Below are positions 11,701 through 22,411 of a DNA stretch of 32,312 bases, in pieces. Source of the stretch: Rhizophagus sp. LPA8_4_AMF (taxonomy: Eukaryota > Glomeromycota > Glomeromycetes > Glomerales > Glomeraceae); the NCBI GenBank assembly GCA_021464525.1, contig JADRCO010000503.1:1-32312 (forward strand), given 5' to 3'. The notes under the pieces are model-generated. The model saw nothing but the letters and a program-made list of their open reading frames with translations. It was not told where the DNA came from and did not search any database. The first letter of the stretch is position 1. The number at the start of each line of letters is the position of its first letter. Position numbers and translations under genes: made by a program.

Positions 11701-12499
11701 GCAGATGCCAGCTGAAGATTCTTTTTGGTTGCTTGTTGCAACTATTGAAGAATATATGGTCGGATATTTCACTCCAACCTTATCTCAAGTTAAAATTGAT
11801 TCGATAGTTTTTGAGCAATTAATATTTGAGCATGATTCTAGGTTGGCACAACATTTGGTAATTATATCATGATTGAAATTTTTTTTTTTAAAAAAAAAAA
11901 TGGTTTTGGGGAAAAAAGAATAAATGAATATTTATCAATAATTTAGGCCAATAATGGTGTTGTTCCAATTATGTATATGACTCAGTGGTTTTTGACAATT
12001 TTTACTATGGCTTTACCATGGGCTTCAGTTTTACGAGTTTGGGATATATTTTATTTTGAAGGTTTGAATATCATAACATTCTCTTTCTTCATAATATTTT
12101 ATGTAACTTAAAAAGGCCAGGTTATTTACCTTATTTCTGCTTTTAGGGGTGAAATTATTTTTTAGGATTGGATTAGCTATTTTGGATTGCACAAAAGAAC
12201 ATTTACTTAAAAATTGTCCAACAAATGCAGAGATACTTGGATTTTTATTACATATACCGCATGAATTATTAACGCCAGATTTATTATTAGAAGCAGCATT
12301 CAAAATTCGACTAAAGCGTAGTGCAATTAGAAGATTAACTAAAAGAGCTAACGCAATGGAAAAGATTAATGAAGGGTCAGATGCTTCCGTTACTGCCGCA
12401 GGTAGTAGTAGAGAGACAAGAAGAGGATTAATGAAGAAATCTAAAAGTGCTGATAAGTTAAAGATTGATGGAGTTGAATTTAAATTAGTTGGAGAATAA
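8729..12499 (+). CDS. SH3-like and TBC domain RabGAP, 11 exons
   Basis: Predicted Rab GTPase-activating protein of about 990 aa. Exons: 8729-8783, 8862-8933, 9023-9069, 9141-9342, 9442-10992, 11055-11170, 11258-11359, 11431-11534, 11602-11857, 11947-12061, 12147-12499; all introns are GT-AG and the frame is kept throughout. An in-frame TGA just upstream supports the ATG. Residues about 20-75 form an SH3-like fold (GEVITVLKHIKDD), then come about 500 disordered Ser/Pro/Asn-rich residues with two SPSTTPLPSP repeats, then the TBC domain. The catalytic arginine finger motif IERDIHR and glutamine finger GYCQG are both present, so GAP activity is expected; the closest look is the TBC1D10/Msb3 type. 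The junction near 11000 is uncertain: donor 11000 with acceptor ending at 11046 is equally in frame and adds five residues. The C-terminus is a basic tail. Confidence 0.88.
9343..9441 (+). other. In-frame, stop-free 99-nt intron of the TBC gene
   Basis: It has a gtatgt donor and an atag acceptor. It is 99 nt long, a multiple of three, and contains no stop in the gene's frame. If retained, it would insert 33 residues, including a run of about 20 hydrophobic residues (YLIIIIFFFLNVILINLNF) followed by a lysine cluster, which resembles a membrane segment. Splicing out joins two polar, disordered stretches, so removal is the default reading. Confidence 0.7.
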
Positions 12500-13475
12500 A
12501 GTTTTATTATATTTGTAACATTTTATCAAAAATCATTTTTAACCATTTTTTTTTATTTTCGAATATCTCATCCCTTCCTTATATTTTTATATATTATTAA
12601 CAATAACCCAATGTATATCTTATCCATAATTTAAAATAGAAAGGGGGACGATATTTGAAGATTAGGAAATAGATCGAAAGAGAATGATTGGTTAGAAAAA
12701 AATTTTTTTGTGTTTAAAATATTATATAATCATGTTGTGATGTACATAAAAAATTTTTTTGGGGCAATTGGGCAATTGGGGAGGGGACATATTATTATTA
12801 TGAATAAACATTTTTATTTAAATTATTTTAATTTATTTATCACTTATCACTTATTTTGGTAATAAAAGAATATATGTACACGGGAATTTTTTTTTTTTTT
12901 TAATTAGCATAATTTCACTTCCTATTGAATAAATTATTTTTGATTGGGAAACCATTAAAACTATTAAATGAATACATTCAATTTATATAAATATGAACAA
13001 CAATAAATTGAAAACGGAACTAAAATATTTCGCCACAATAGATGAATGGATTGATAGAGATGAAACTTATCCATTTCATCCATTCCAGAAGAAATAATCC
13101 TGAAGCAAAACTAAAAAAAAATGTCAATATAACGTGTTTTTAATACAGTTTTTGAAAGTTTTTTCCAAAACTTACCAATCAAGAAAAAACTATTAGTAAA
13201 TCATTTCTTTAACAAAAGGAACGTAAAAAGAAATGAAATCGAAAAGGATAAATATATAAATTCTCGTGTTTTAATTATTGTTGATCACGATAATTCAATT
13301 AAATTTTCATCTAGAAACCTTTGCGTTATAAATTTTCAATAAATTTCAATATTATTCATAAATTATTCGTGTTTTAAAAAATCTATTCATCAATTTTTGT
13401 ATAAATTAAGTATTTACAGATGTAACCATGACTTATTTTTAAACTCTTTCCTGATTTCAAATTTTTAAGTAAATA
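12500..13475. other. Spacer between the TBC and CstF-64 genes
   Basis: This holds the 3' region of the TBC gene (an AATAAA overlaps the stop at 12495-12500) and the promoter/leader of the next gene. Nothing else is recognisable apart from a 'gggcaattg' tandem pair near 12761-12779 and several poly(A)/poly(T) runs. Confidence 0.6.
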
Positions 13476-14337
13476 ATGAGTGGATTAAATGATTGCAATA
13501 TAATTCTTGGTAAGATTATTTATATAAAATATATAATAATAATAATAATACTCCTTACATTTTTTTTCACTTTATAAATATTATAATTTGAATTAGTTGA
13601 AAATATACCTTATGATACGAGCGAAACAAAGTTAAAAGAAATCTTTCAACAAGTGGGTCCTATAGTATCTTTTCGGTTTGTGAAAATTTTTATTATTATT
13701 AAATATATAAACAAATTTTTTTAAGATATATAAACAATTTTTTTACGAATTTCTACAGAAAATTTTTTTTTTTTAGTGGATTTTTTTTTTACCTCTTTCT
13801 TTTATATTTATTTGCATATCATATTATTAATTATTACTAAGTGATTAACTTGATGATTTGATCTCAGTCTTGTTTTTGATAAAGAAAATAAAAGATCTAC
13901 AGGATATTGTTATTGCGAATATCACGGTAATTAACCATGCGAATTAATATAATCAGATATTGATAAATTATTATTTTTATTTTTATTTTATTTATTTATT
14001 TATTTTTTTAAAAAAATGATCAATTAAAAAAAAAGATCCTGCTACTTCTGCAAGTGCTATAAGAAATTTAAATAATGTAGAAATGGAAGGACAAAAATTA
14101 AAAGTTGGATACGCTGATTATAAATCATCATCAGTAACAAATGAAGTTTATAGATTAAATCCTTCTTTTAAATCATCAGCCCAACAACTTTCTCAACAAC
14201 AACAGAAATTATTACAACAATCATCTCAATCATCCGATTCTTCTGATAATGATAAATCTGAATGTTCATCATCATCAAGATCATCCGGAATGAACGAAGA
14301 GCAACTCCTTGATGTTTTATTAACTTTACAAGTAAAT

Positions 14338-14373
<36 letters not shown>

Positions 14374-15391
14374 ATTAGTTAATTAATTAATGAATGGATT
14401 AATAATTTCCTCTTTTTCTAACCTCTTCCATCGGAATTGATTGCGATGGAATTAAAAAAAAACAAATCTTTATTTCCCAGTTGTATTCTCAATCTACTAA
14501 TGAAAATCAAGCTAGAGAATTATTATTACAAAATCCTCTATTAGCATATGATTTATTTAGAATTTTGTTTCAACTTGATCTAGTTGATGAGAACATTTTA
14601 AAGGTTAATTAAAAACTGATTTGTTATCATCATTATAAATATACATAAATATATAATTTTTTATCTCTTATTTGCGTAATAGAAACTAGTATCTGAAAAA
14701 CAACCAGAACGAACTTCTAATACAACAGTTCCCATAAACATGAATTGTCAAGACCTTTCTCCAGAAATTTATCAACAACAGCAAATACAACAATATCAAT
14801 TATCTCAACCACAACAAATTTTGCAGCAGCAATATCAACAATACTCGCAACAATCACAACAATATCAACAAGTTCAATTACAACATCAAAATATGTTTAC
14901 ACCATCACCAAATGTTATTACTCAGCCTATTCAACAGCCAATACAACCAATTCAACCTTTACCAGTCGGAACGAACTTGAACAACCCTTATGTGGGTAAG
15001 AAATTTTTTATTTATATATATATATACACTTTAAAAATTACGGATAATATATCACAATATAAAGAATTTTCTTATATTTTAATTAGGTGAATTGCAAATT
15101 CAAGAACAAAATGCCGTAAGTATTTTAACAACTTAAATAAATTAAGTATTATAAATAAATGTGTATCGCTTAAATTGTTATTTCTTTAGGCACTTATTTT
15201 ACAACTTCTTAATCTCACGCCTCAACAAATTGAGATGTTTCCTCCTGATCAACGCAATCGTATTTTAGCTTTGGTAAGTTGAAAAAAAAAGTAAATATTT
15301 TTTTTAAAGAAAATATTTAATCAAATTAACCAAAATTAAATAATAAAAATAATAGCAACAGCAAATATTTCTTCACGCTAGAAGAATTTAA
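13476..15391 (+). CDS. CSTF2: Cleavage stimulation factor subunit 2 (CstF-64/Rna15-like)
   Basis: Nuclear pre-mRNA 3'-end processing factor of 350 aa that, in this family, binds GU/U-rich RNA downstream of the cleavage site. Exons: 13476-13509, 13597-13675, 13868-13926, 14036-14331, 14481-14603, 14683-14995, 15087-15115, 15190-15273, 15356-15391, all GT-AG and in frame. Residues 8-84 are one RRM, with RNP2-like IILVENIP and RNP1-like STGYCYCEY. Residues about 142-198 match the CstF-64 hinge that binds CstF-77 (MNEEQLLDVLLTLQ, then ARELLLQNPLLAYDLF). A Gln-rich segment follows (about 215-290). The last 40 residues are the conserved C-terminal helix bundle (LTPQQIEMFPPDQRNRIL). The protein is shorter than human CstF-64 because the Gly/Pro-rich and MEARA-type repeats are absent, as usual in fungi. 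AATAAA lies at 15444-15449. Confidence 0.93.
14339..14366 (+). repeat. (ATTATC)n microsatellite in a CstF-64 intron
   Basis: Four to five tandem ATTATC units, then ATT units, lie just inside the donor of the fourth intron of the CstF-64 gene. It is likely length-polymorphic and has no obvious role. Confidence 0.7.
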
Positions 15392-15567
15392 CTGTATTTG
15401 TCTATACATCTATAAATGTGATTTGCGTTAATGGAAGTATTCAAATAAAAAAAATTCAGCTAAGAATTTAAATTGCCTCAATTAATAAGGTTACATTAAT
15501 AATTTCATAATAAATAATTTTAATTTACCTTTTCTAATTTTGATCCTGCCTTTGGTTTAAATAATTA

Positions 15568-15700
15568 TCTCTTCGAATAAGTAAAATATATAATTCAAAA
15601 TAAGTATATATATATTTTTTTTAGATTATCAGACAATAATTCTCTTCGAATAAGTAAAATATATAATTCATAATAATTATATATATATATTTTTAATTTT
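15568..15700 (+). repeat. 73-bp tandem duplication
   Basis: The unit begins tctcttcgaataagtaaaat and is followed by AT repeats. Copy 1 is 15568-15640 and copy 2 starts at 15641, a period of 73 bp, with near identity over the first 40 bases. It lies about 180 bp after the CstF-64 stop, just beyond its likely polyadenylation site. Confidence 0.8.
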
Positions 15701-15749
15701 TACAAAAAATTCTCTCTTATAATATATATGACTAATAACCTTTTCCCAT

Positions 15750-16380
15750 GAAAACTTTCAATCATCTATTTCAAATTCCTCTTCATTTTCTCTAATTAAT
15801 TTTTCATAGGATTTATTACATTGCCAATTGCCTTTGTTTATAGAATTAATTTAAAGATTTGATCCAAAATACGAAACCAATTATGTTTGATTGCAAACTT
15901 CTCTTCAATGATAGTTTATATCAAAAGAGAATATAAAACTCTCTTTTGGACAAATTCCTATGTATCCAGATGTCCAATGCAATGGATTAGATCCTTCAAG
16001 AATTTCATTATGAGCAACTGTGATATTAGTCATCACAATTTCTATAAAAAGTTTGCTTCAAATCCACTTCTTTAAATTGATAGGATTACATTCATATTGT
16101 TTCTTTGTTAATCCTATTTAGTAATTAGAAAGATGGAATCAATGCGTGATGTCTATTCTCAAAGGAATAAAAAATTGATGATTTCAACATACAAAACTAT
16201 TTTTAAAAGAGTTGATTTTAAGAAGTAAAAGCAATAAACTTTGTGGAATAAATTGTTAAATGAAATTTTCAATTGTTGTCAGAATAGTCATGTGATTTAA
16301 CATATAAATGAATCAAAGTTAAAGTCATCTGAGTCATCAAACATTGAATTATAATTAGTGATGCAGTAATTTTCGCTTAT
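15750..16380 (-). pseudogene. Possible decayed - strand gene, unknown family
   Basis: Read on the - strand, several short stop-bounded pieces look coding: MFDDSDDFNFDSF (near 16345), NEILEGSNPLHWTSGYIGIC (near 15960-16015) and EKLIRENEEEFEIDD (near 15765-15810). They fall in different frames and are separated by stops. The acidic and mixed composition differs from the random AT background. No intact ORF, start or splice pattern could be built and the family is not recognised. Confidence 0.3.
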
Positions 16381-17012
16381 TGTAAATATGATATAAATAA
16401 GAATTGTTCTGCACTCTTTGCATATTAAGCAGTTTCTATTGAAATTTACTAAAGATAATCACTCAGTTAGGTTCTATTATAGCATCAGAAATATAATCAT
16501 CCAGTTTAGATCTTATTATGATATACAATATTTATATACAGTATCATCTTAAAGCCAACAACTATCCATCAAAATATTCCATTCAAGATATCTTTCTTTG
16601 GAACCATTCTCTTGTCATCCTTTGGTACAGTTTTTTTTGACGAATATAATCCTAAACAAAACATTTTTGATTAAATAATTAATGCGTTTATTCCTACAAT
16701 TAGTTTTATTATTTGACATGAAAGAATCAGGTGATAAAAAAGACCAGAAGATAATAAAGAACCAGAAGAGAAAAAAAAGTCTAAAAGACAATAGAGTATT
16801 AAAGAAAAAGAAAATCTAGAAGATAATAGAAAATCAGAAGTGAAAGAAAAATCTAGAAGATTTACAAGATAAATTTGGAAAATTAAATAATTTATCTGGT
16901 CTAATTTGTTTTTTTACAGTTAATTTCATAATATACAGGGCACCTAATCACATACCAAGTGACAACTCAGTACATTCAGTAAAATTTGGTAAAGTTCAAA
17001 ATAAGGTAAAAA

Positions 17013-17601
17013 TTACATTGCTAGATTCTAAACACTGATCCGAGTACAGTGGTGTAGTTTTTATTTTATTCTCAGCATGGAGTAAAAAAGATGGATGTCC
17101 TGTATATTATGAATCAGCTATAATCCACTGTTTTTTTGTTCAATATATTTTGCTATTCATTTTTTTTATTAATTCTTGTATTTTTTATTTTGAACTTTGT
17201 TAGCATCATGCTTTTTTATCCTTTATTTAATACTTTTAATTGATAAATTTGGGAAATTTGAAAGAATCAGCCATCAGAAAAGTAAAAAACAAATAAGCAT
17301 ATTCAATAAAATCAGATGAAAACTATTCCCCTGTTACAACTATACTTTTCGTCAAATTGACGAATTACTAATTAAATTGTATTTTGACAGACGTAATGTA
17401 TTTTGACAGACGTAATTAATTTATAGTAATTTTATAATAAATAGTGAATTATCCATTCACCAAAATGTGACATAATTAATTAGCGAAGAAGTATAGTTAC
17501 AATACTTAGCATTTTTATTCTTGCCATAACTCAGTAAATCTCGGTAGAGGTTAAAATCATATCGCTATACTCGGATCAGTGCCCTGAATCTAACAATATA
17601 A
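17013..17601. repeat. Nested inverted-repeat structure, about 590 bp
   Basis: The outer arms are 17013-17057 and 17557-17601 (end extents approximate). They share a perfect 14-bp inverted core CACTGATCCGAGTA (17033-17046 and, reversed, 17568-17581) within about 45 bp of weaker similarity. An inner pair at 17332-17351 and 17485-17504 shares the core AACTATACTT..TTCG in inverted orientation. Between the inner arms lie two tandem copies of 'gtattttgacagacgtaat' (about 17380-17418). This could be a small element inserted inside an older inverted pair, or head-to-head copies of one repeat family. Confidence 0.5.
17380..17418 (+). repeat. 19-bp tandem pair GTATTTTGACAGACGTAAT
   Basis: Two adjacent, apparently identical copies of a 19-bp unit sit at the centre of the nested inverted-repeat structure. 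The identity of the copies suggests a recent slippage event or a paired binding site for a transposase; the latter is inference. Confidence 0.75.
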
Positions 17602-17689
17602 TTTGAATTTTTATTGAGTGTTGCTATTCTCCCAGCATGTAATTATGTATGTATTCCGTAACTTATGAAAACAAGTTGTAAACTAGACT

Positions 17690-17765
17690 TGGACCTTCAA
17701 ACCAAGACCTAAGGGGCTGGCTGGTAATAGTACTGACCATCAGATGAGCTTATGATGACTTATTT
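17690..17765 (-). mobile_element. Possible tRNA-derived SINE head
   Basis: On the - strand, TAAGCTCATCTGATGG (17752-17737) resembles a Pol III A box and GGTTTGAAGGTCC (17703-17691) resembles the B box GGTTCGAANNCC; they are separated as in a tRNA (about 60 nt overall). No cloverleaf with paired acceptor arms is visible, so this is not a functional tRNA. Downstream on the same strand the sequence runs into the repeated CACTGATCCGAGTA block, as expected if that block is the body of the same short element. Confidence 0.35.
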
Positions 17766-19844
17766 TTTTTTACCATCCTTTATTGTTCTACCAGGTTTAG
17801 TGTTTTATAAAAACTGCGAGAAATTGAAGAATCAACCGGCTTTGTTTTTATTATGTTCATAGCTTTTACATATATATTCTGTGCTTAATATATTAGTAGC
17901 TGAGTTCAGTCTCGCAGTTGATTTAAATCATATCATTTCTGATATTTGTTTCATATATTATAGTAATTATACAAATTATACTGAAGAAAAAACCATCGAA
18001 GGATTCATTTGGCATGTTACAATTGGTACAACTGTACATAATTTACAAAAATTGTCCTGTTCCTAATTCTAAAATCAAGATAATACTCAAAAGGCCATCC
18101 ACGAACAGTTATTGATTTTTTCAAGAAAATTATTGTAATTGCCTAATTAGTAGTGAGTCATCATGTGATATAACTTTCACTTTGAACCAAAGCTTTTATA
18201 CGCGTTTAAATATTTCTATAAGATTATAACTAGTTGAAATATTTACCTATAATTTTAACTTTATTTATTACAATAATAATAAATTAAACCATTTTTTTTA
18301 TAGATTAGTAGTACACAATTTCAATACAAATTATATTCAATATAAAATATGCAATAACATCTTTTTTCGAATTCTAATCCCAAGTACTATATCATAATTA
18401 TCATATGAAACATATGAAACAATTCATTATATGAGTTTATCCGATTTATAGTATATTATATACTATTACTATATTATAAGCCCGAAACTGTAAGTTAAAA
18501 TAAACCGGATTAAGCATTTTGCCGAAATCCGGGATCAACCCTCGTTATCAAAAAAAACCCGAACCTTTTCAGATTTTCACGGACCGAAAGTTGTCCGGTC
18601 CATTATTAAATGGAATTTAAAAAAAAAAAAAGTCAAAAAGAAAGAAAAAAAAAAGAGGATTAAATATTCTCCATTAATTATTTATATTATTTATTTTAAA
18701 GTAAAAAAAAAAAGAATAATGATTATTATAATAATAAGATTATAAGTAGTAATGATTTTTTATAAAGTTTAAGAAATAAATAAAGATTATCTAATAATTA
18801 TTAAAAAATATAATAAATAATTAACTATTAATTATTATACGCGTTTTACCATCTAAAGTTAAAAAAAAAAGTTAAAAATGTGAATTGATTATCTTTTTTT
18901 TTTTGTCGCTATATGACATAGTTGACGCAGTATCGTTAATCGTAAAGTACATCATCAAATCAGTACATCAAGTACATCAGTACACGATTTTTTTTTACGA
19001 ATAATTACTATGAATTACGCACTAAATTTACTTCGTCACATAAAAAAAAATACAGCATATTCAAATAGTTTACGTCATATTAATTAATACTGGCAAAAAA
19101 ATTATTTTTTTTTTTAATTTTTACAAAGAACAAAAAACAAAAAGAAAAAAGCCAGTAATAAAACAAAAAAAAAAAAAAAGATATTTACACATTTTAGAAA
19201 AAAAAAAGAAAAAAAAAAAATTAATTGTTAGGGTAAGTGGAGTGTTGTAAGTGATAATAATAATAATACAAAACGGGAGGAATGAACAAAAGTAAATAAT
19301 CAATTTCTAATCATTTATCTATAATAATTTTTTCATTTATCTAAATAATTTTTTAATAATATCCTCGGAATGATTCATTTTTCTTCTCCTTGATCCAAAA
19401 TCACTTCGGGATCCTCTGACAAGGCGTTACATGTTTTACGTGTAAAAAAAAACCTCCCTTCCCGACGAAATAAATTAATAAATAAATAAATATATTTTTT
19501 AAGAAAAAAAAAAGGGAAAAAAAAAATTATTAAATATACGATGTTTATAGGTATAATAAAAATAAAAAAGGGTAGTAAAATAATAAGGGTATTATGAAAT
19601 TGGTGTTTTTTCGGATTGTTATATTAATCACAAAATAATTTGTTTTTCCAATAAAAAATAAATTGTATATAAAAATGTAAGGTGATATAATTGAAAGGGT
19701 AGTAGTAATAAATTGGGAAAGGTAATAATTAATATATTGGAAGGGAAGTGAGGTTTTTTTTATTTAGAAATTGAATTAGCCAAAGTGCCACAAGTGCCAC
19801 AAGTGCCATAAGTGCCATAAATGATATCATCCAAGATTTATAAA
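17766..19844. other. Spacer and 3' flank of the kinase gene
   Basis: No gene supported. The sequence is dominated by poly(A)/poly(T) runs. Notable points are a hairpin-like GGACCG...CGGTCC around 18582-18602, tandem 'cagtacatcaagtacat' words at about 18950-18986, and the 10-bp minisatellite at 19782-19822. An AATAAA for the - strand kinase lies at 19764-19759, about 80 nt after its stop. Confidence 0.55.
19782..19822 (+). repeat. 10-bp minisatellite (AAGTGCCACA)n
   Basis: Four tandem units of 'aagtgccaca/aagtgccata' occupy about 40 bp. They lie between the kinase stop codon and its probable AATAAA, so they should be transcribed in the 3' UTR of that gene. Confidence 0.8.
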
Positions 19845-21465
19845 TTAATAATCCTTTTGTTGTTGATAGGTAACTAAAAAAAAAAAAAGATGTCGGTGAA
19901 TTTTTCCAAAAAAAAATATCAAATCATTTAAAGAAAAATCTAAAAAAATACTTACTAGTGTTAACAGATACTGTAGAAGAAAATGATGAAGCATTAGCTG
20001 TTTTTTCAACATCAATTATGGTTAAATATTTGCTCAAAGGTTTACTATAATAATTATTATTTCTAAGCATTGTAGGAGTACGAGAAAGTGAAAGAGGAAG
20101 TTTTGATTGACGTTTAACTTTCTTCTTTGTAGTATTATTAGCAGAAGAAAATTGATTTAATACATCCTTAGATTTATTTGATAATCTAATTTTTGTAGCG
20201 GATAAAATCCAAATCCATTCATTAATTATACTAGTAATCGTTTTGGCAGAAGGTCTATTAAAAGGATCGGGATCCCAACATCTTTGTATTAAATCAACAA
20301 CACATTTAGGAATTTGCTGATCATCAATCTCAGGACGAATATTATTACGTATATCATCAACTAATGCTTTATCATTACTATATTCAAAGAAAGGGGCTTG
20401 ATCCGTAGATAATTCCCACATTACCATACCAAAACTATAAATATCAGATTGTTTGGTATAATAACCTTTTTCAAATACTTCAGGAGCAACATAAGGTATA
20501 ACACCATATGGATTAGCAGTGGCTGAAATATCAGGATCAAAACATAAAGGTATATCAATAATTATTTCCCTAATATTACGATAATTAGATTTTTTCTTCT
20601 TAATACGAGATAATAAAGTTTGCTTTTTTAATACATTTCCTGTATGTAAATCACCATGAATAAATTCATGATTATGAAGTAAATCAAGTGATTTTGAAAT
20701 CTCTCTAAGTATCAATAATTTATCGGACCATAATAAAGTAGAAGATTGTTTACGAAGAAAACTTCTTAAATCACCATCTTGAGCATATTCTAATACCAAC
20801 ATATAACCTTCAGTAGGATGTTTTGTGAAACCATAACATCTAACAACATTACTATTATTTACTGCACCATATAAAAAAATTGAAACTTGTTCTTTTAAAA
20901 ATTCTGGATTAGAAATTTGACCATTATGTAAACGTTTGAGAACGATATCAACCATTTCACCGGTTTCAAAATGATCCCAAGTACCAGAATAAACTGAAGT
21001 GAAACCACCATTCGCCAAATATTTTACATCAATTAAATCATCGTAAGGGATCCATAATAAATAAGATTGTTTATTTATTGCGGTTAATTGAGAACGTTGT
21101 ATAAAATCATCAATGTATTCATTTTCACTTGTCCAATTATTGAACTTTGATTGAAATTCATTAGAAGAACATGATTGACAATATTTATAATCCGTTAAAG
21201 TTTCTCCACATTTTAAACATATTCCGTATTGTTTACGACGTGCTTTTAAATCTATTAATAAATTCGATTGTTGTGATTGTTGTTGTGATAATTCTCTTGT
21301 ATTAGAAGATTTCTAAATAGAAAAAGTAAAGATGATGAAAAGATATTAATAAATTTTTCATTTGTAAAAGAAAAAAGAAGATAATGATATAAAGATAAAT
21401 ACTTTTGATTTTTTATTAAAATACCAAGAACAACATCCAAGAGCGGCAAGTCTATTTAAATCCAT
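19845..21465 (-). CDS. Protein kinase with N-terminal zinc-finger-like motif
   Basis: Kinase of 482 aa. Exons on -: 21465-21403, 21312-19956, 19873-19845, joined by GT-AG introns with frame kept. Residues 53-69 hold CxxC...CxxC (GICLKC, then YCQSC), the finger typical of the large Rhizophagus kinase family, followed by the WTSENEYIDDFIQ region and a kinase domain from about residue 118. Visible motifs: glycine-rich loop LANGGFTSVYSG, catalytic lysine in VLKRL (K147), hinge EYAQDGDLRSFL, HGDLHTGN in the catalytic loop (HGD instead of HRD, Asp242 and Asn247 kept), IIIDIPLC in place of DFG (Asp kept, Phe-Gly lost), YVAPEV and SDIYSFGMVMWE. The catalytic Lys and both Asp are present, so activity is possible. 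The short third exon replaces a read-through tail. The tail from about residue 390 is Ser/Lys-rich. Divergent from the DUF4419 gene. Confidence 0.9.
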
Positions 21466-22370
21466 TCTTGTTTATATATTAAGTTTTTTTGACAGAATGA
21501 AAATAGTAAAAAATTTCAGTACTTTTTTCTTTTTTTTTGATTTTTTATATAATTTTTGAGTGTAGGTAAAAATATTTATGGAAGAGGGGAAGAACCGAGG
21601 AAATATTTATAATTACGCCAAAAAAGGCACTAGTTAGATAATGGTAATTTGATAATACATACTTTATTCTAATATAAAAAAAAAAAAAAAAACTCATGAT
21701 TATAAATTACGATTGGTCAAAGTTGTGTATCAAAAACAAAAAATTATAGTATACATATAAATAATATATATGTACTTGTATCCGGGATTATTTTTAAACC
21801 GAACTAATGATTAATGAACTTAACAATAACTATAATAATTACTAAATTCGTTAAATCGAAATTTGCTATAGAATTTTTTTTTTTTTTACTTAATCACAAT
21901 GAGGACACATTATGACAAATTTGATATACTAAGAAATTGAAACCGGAATTAATTTTTTTAAAAATGTGAAAAAATCGGAATTAATTTTACCGCTTAATCC
22001 CCTTTGATATATGTAAACTTTAAATGAGATAAACTTTAAAGTACGACGGTTAGTAGGAGTCAGTAGAAAACATTATTAATGGATATATTTAATTAAAACA
22101 ATAGTATAATTAAATAAGTAAATAGCGATCAAGAACCCTGCCTTAATTGAGGTTCATTAAAAAAAAAAAATGTCAGGTGCGTGTCATATGTAATTTTTAC
22201 GAGAACAAAGATTTTTGATGCAAGTGGTGCATACATAAGTACGTAAATTAGCTTCTTTAAGAATGGTCACTTCTCGTTTAATATAAAAATGACCAAATCA
22301 TTTGAATATTAATGAAACGGTTGTTTTTTTTTTTTTTTAATTTATTTTTTTAATAAAATTTTTTTTTATC

Positions 22371-22401
<31 letters not shown>

Positions 22402-22411
22402 ATAAATAAAT
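21466..22411. promoter_or_regulatory. Shared intergenic region of the divergent kinase/DUF4419 pair
   Basis: About 950 bp between two divergent start codons, with no other gene. It must hold both promoters. It contains a direct repeat of 'cggaattaatttt' (about 21943 and 21970), a 'aaactttaaa' pair near 22015 and 22031, and a T15 run followed by an A29 run just before the DUF4419 start. No specific factor site can be named. Confidence 0.5.
22371..22399 (+). repeat. A29 homopolymer 12 bp before the DUF4419 start codon
   Basis: Twenty-nine consecutive A residues, then 'taataaataaat' and the ATG. Poly(dA:dT) tracts exclude nucleosomes and occur in fungal promoters and leaders; here the tract would lie in the 5' UTR or at the transcription start. 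Such a run is prone to length errors in sequencing. Confidence 0.9.

Larger units (their letters stand above)
15392..17012. other. Spacer downstream of CstF-64
   Basis: Besides the polyadenylation region of CstF-64, it holds the 73-bp tandem duplication at 15568-15700, a possible decayed - strand gene (about 15750-16380) and a GAAGATAATA/AAGAAAAA-rich stretch at 16735-16870 in which purine-rich words are repeated without an intact frame. Confidence 0.5.

Noticed and set aside
12031-12303. 90-codon - strand frame
   Set aside because: Antisense to TBC exons 10-11, where the sense strand is clearly conserved.
14168-14365. - strand frame of repeated Met/Ile
   Set aside because: A product of the CstF-64 serine-coding repeats and the ATTATC microsatellite read backwards.
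14745-14999. + strand Thr/Ser-rich frame
   Set aside because: An alternative phase of the Gln-rich CstF-64 exon; the exon frame ends in the conserved C-terminal domain and is the right one.
17690-17765. Functional tRNA gene
   Set aside because: A- and B-box-like words are present, but no paired acceptor, anticodon or T arms could be formed.
17881-18066. 61-codon + frame
   Set aside because: It starts at GTG and has no similarity or splice context; likely chance.
19121-19303. 60-codon - frame
   Set aside because: Phe-rich translation of A-runs in spacer.
21255-21449. 64-codon - frame
   Set aside because: Reads through the first intron of the kinase gene in the wrong phase.
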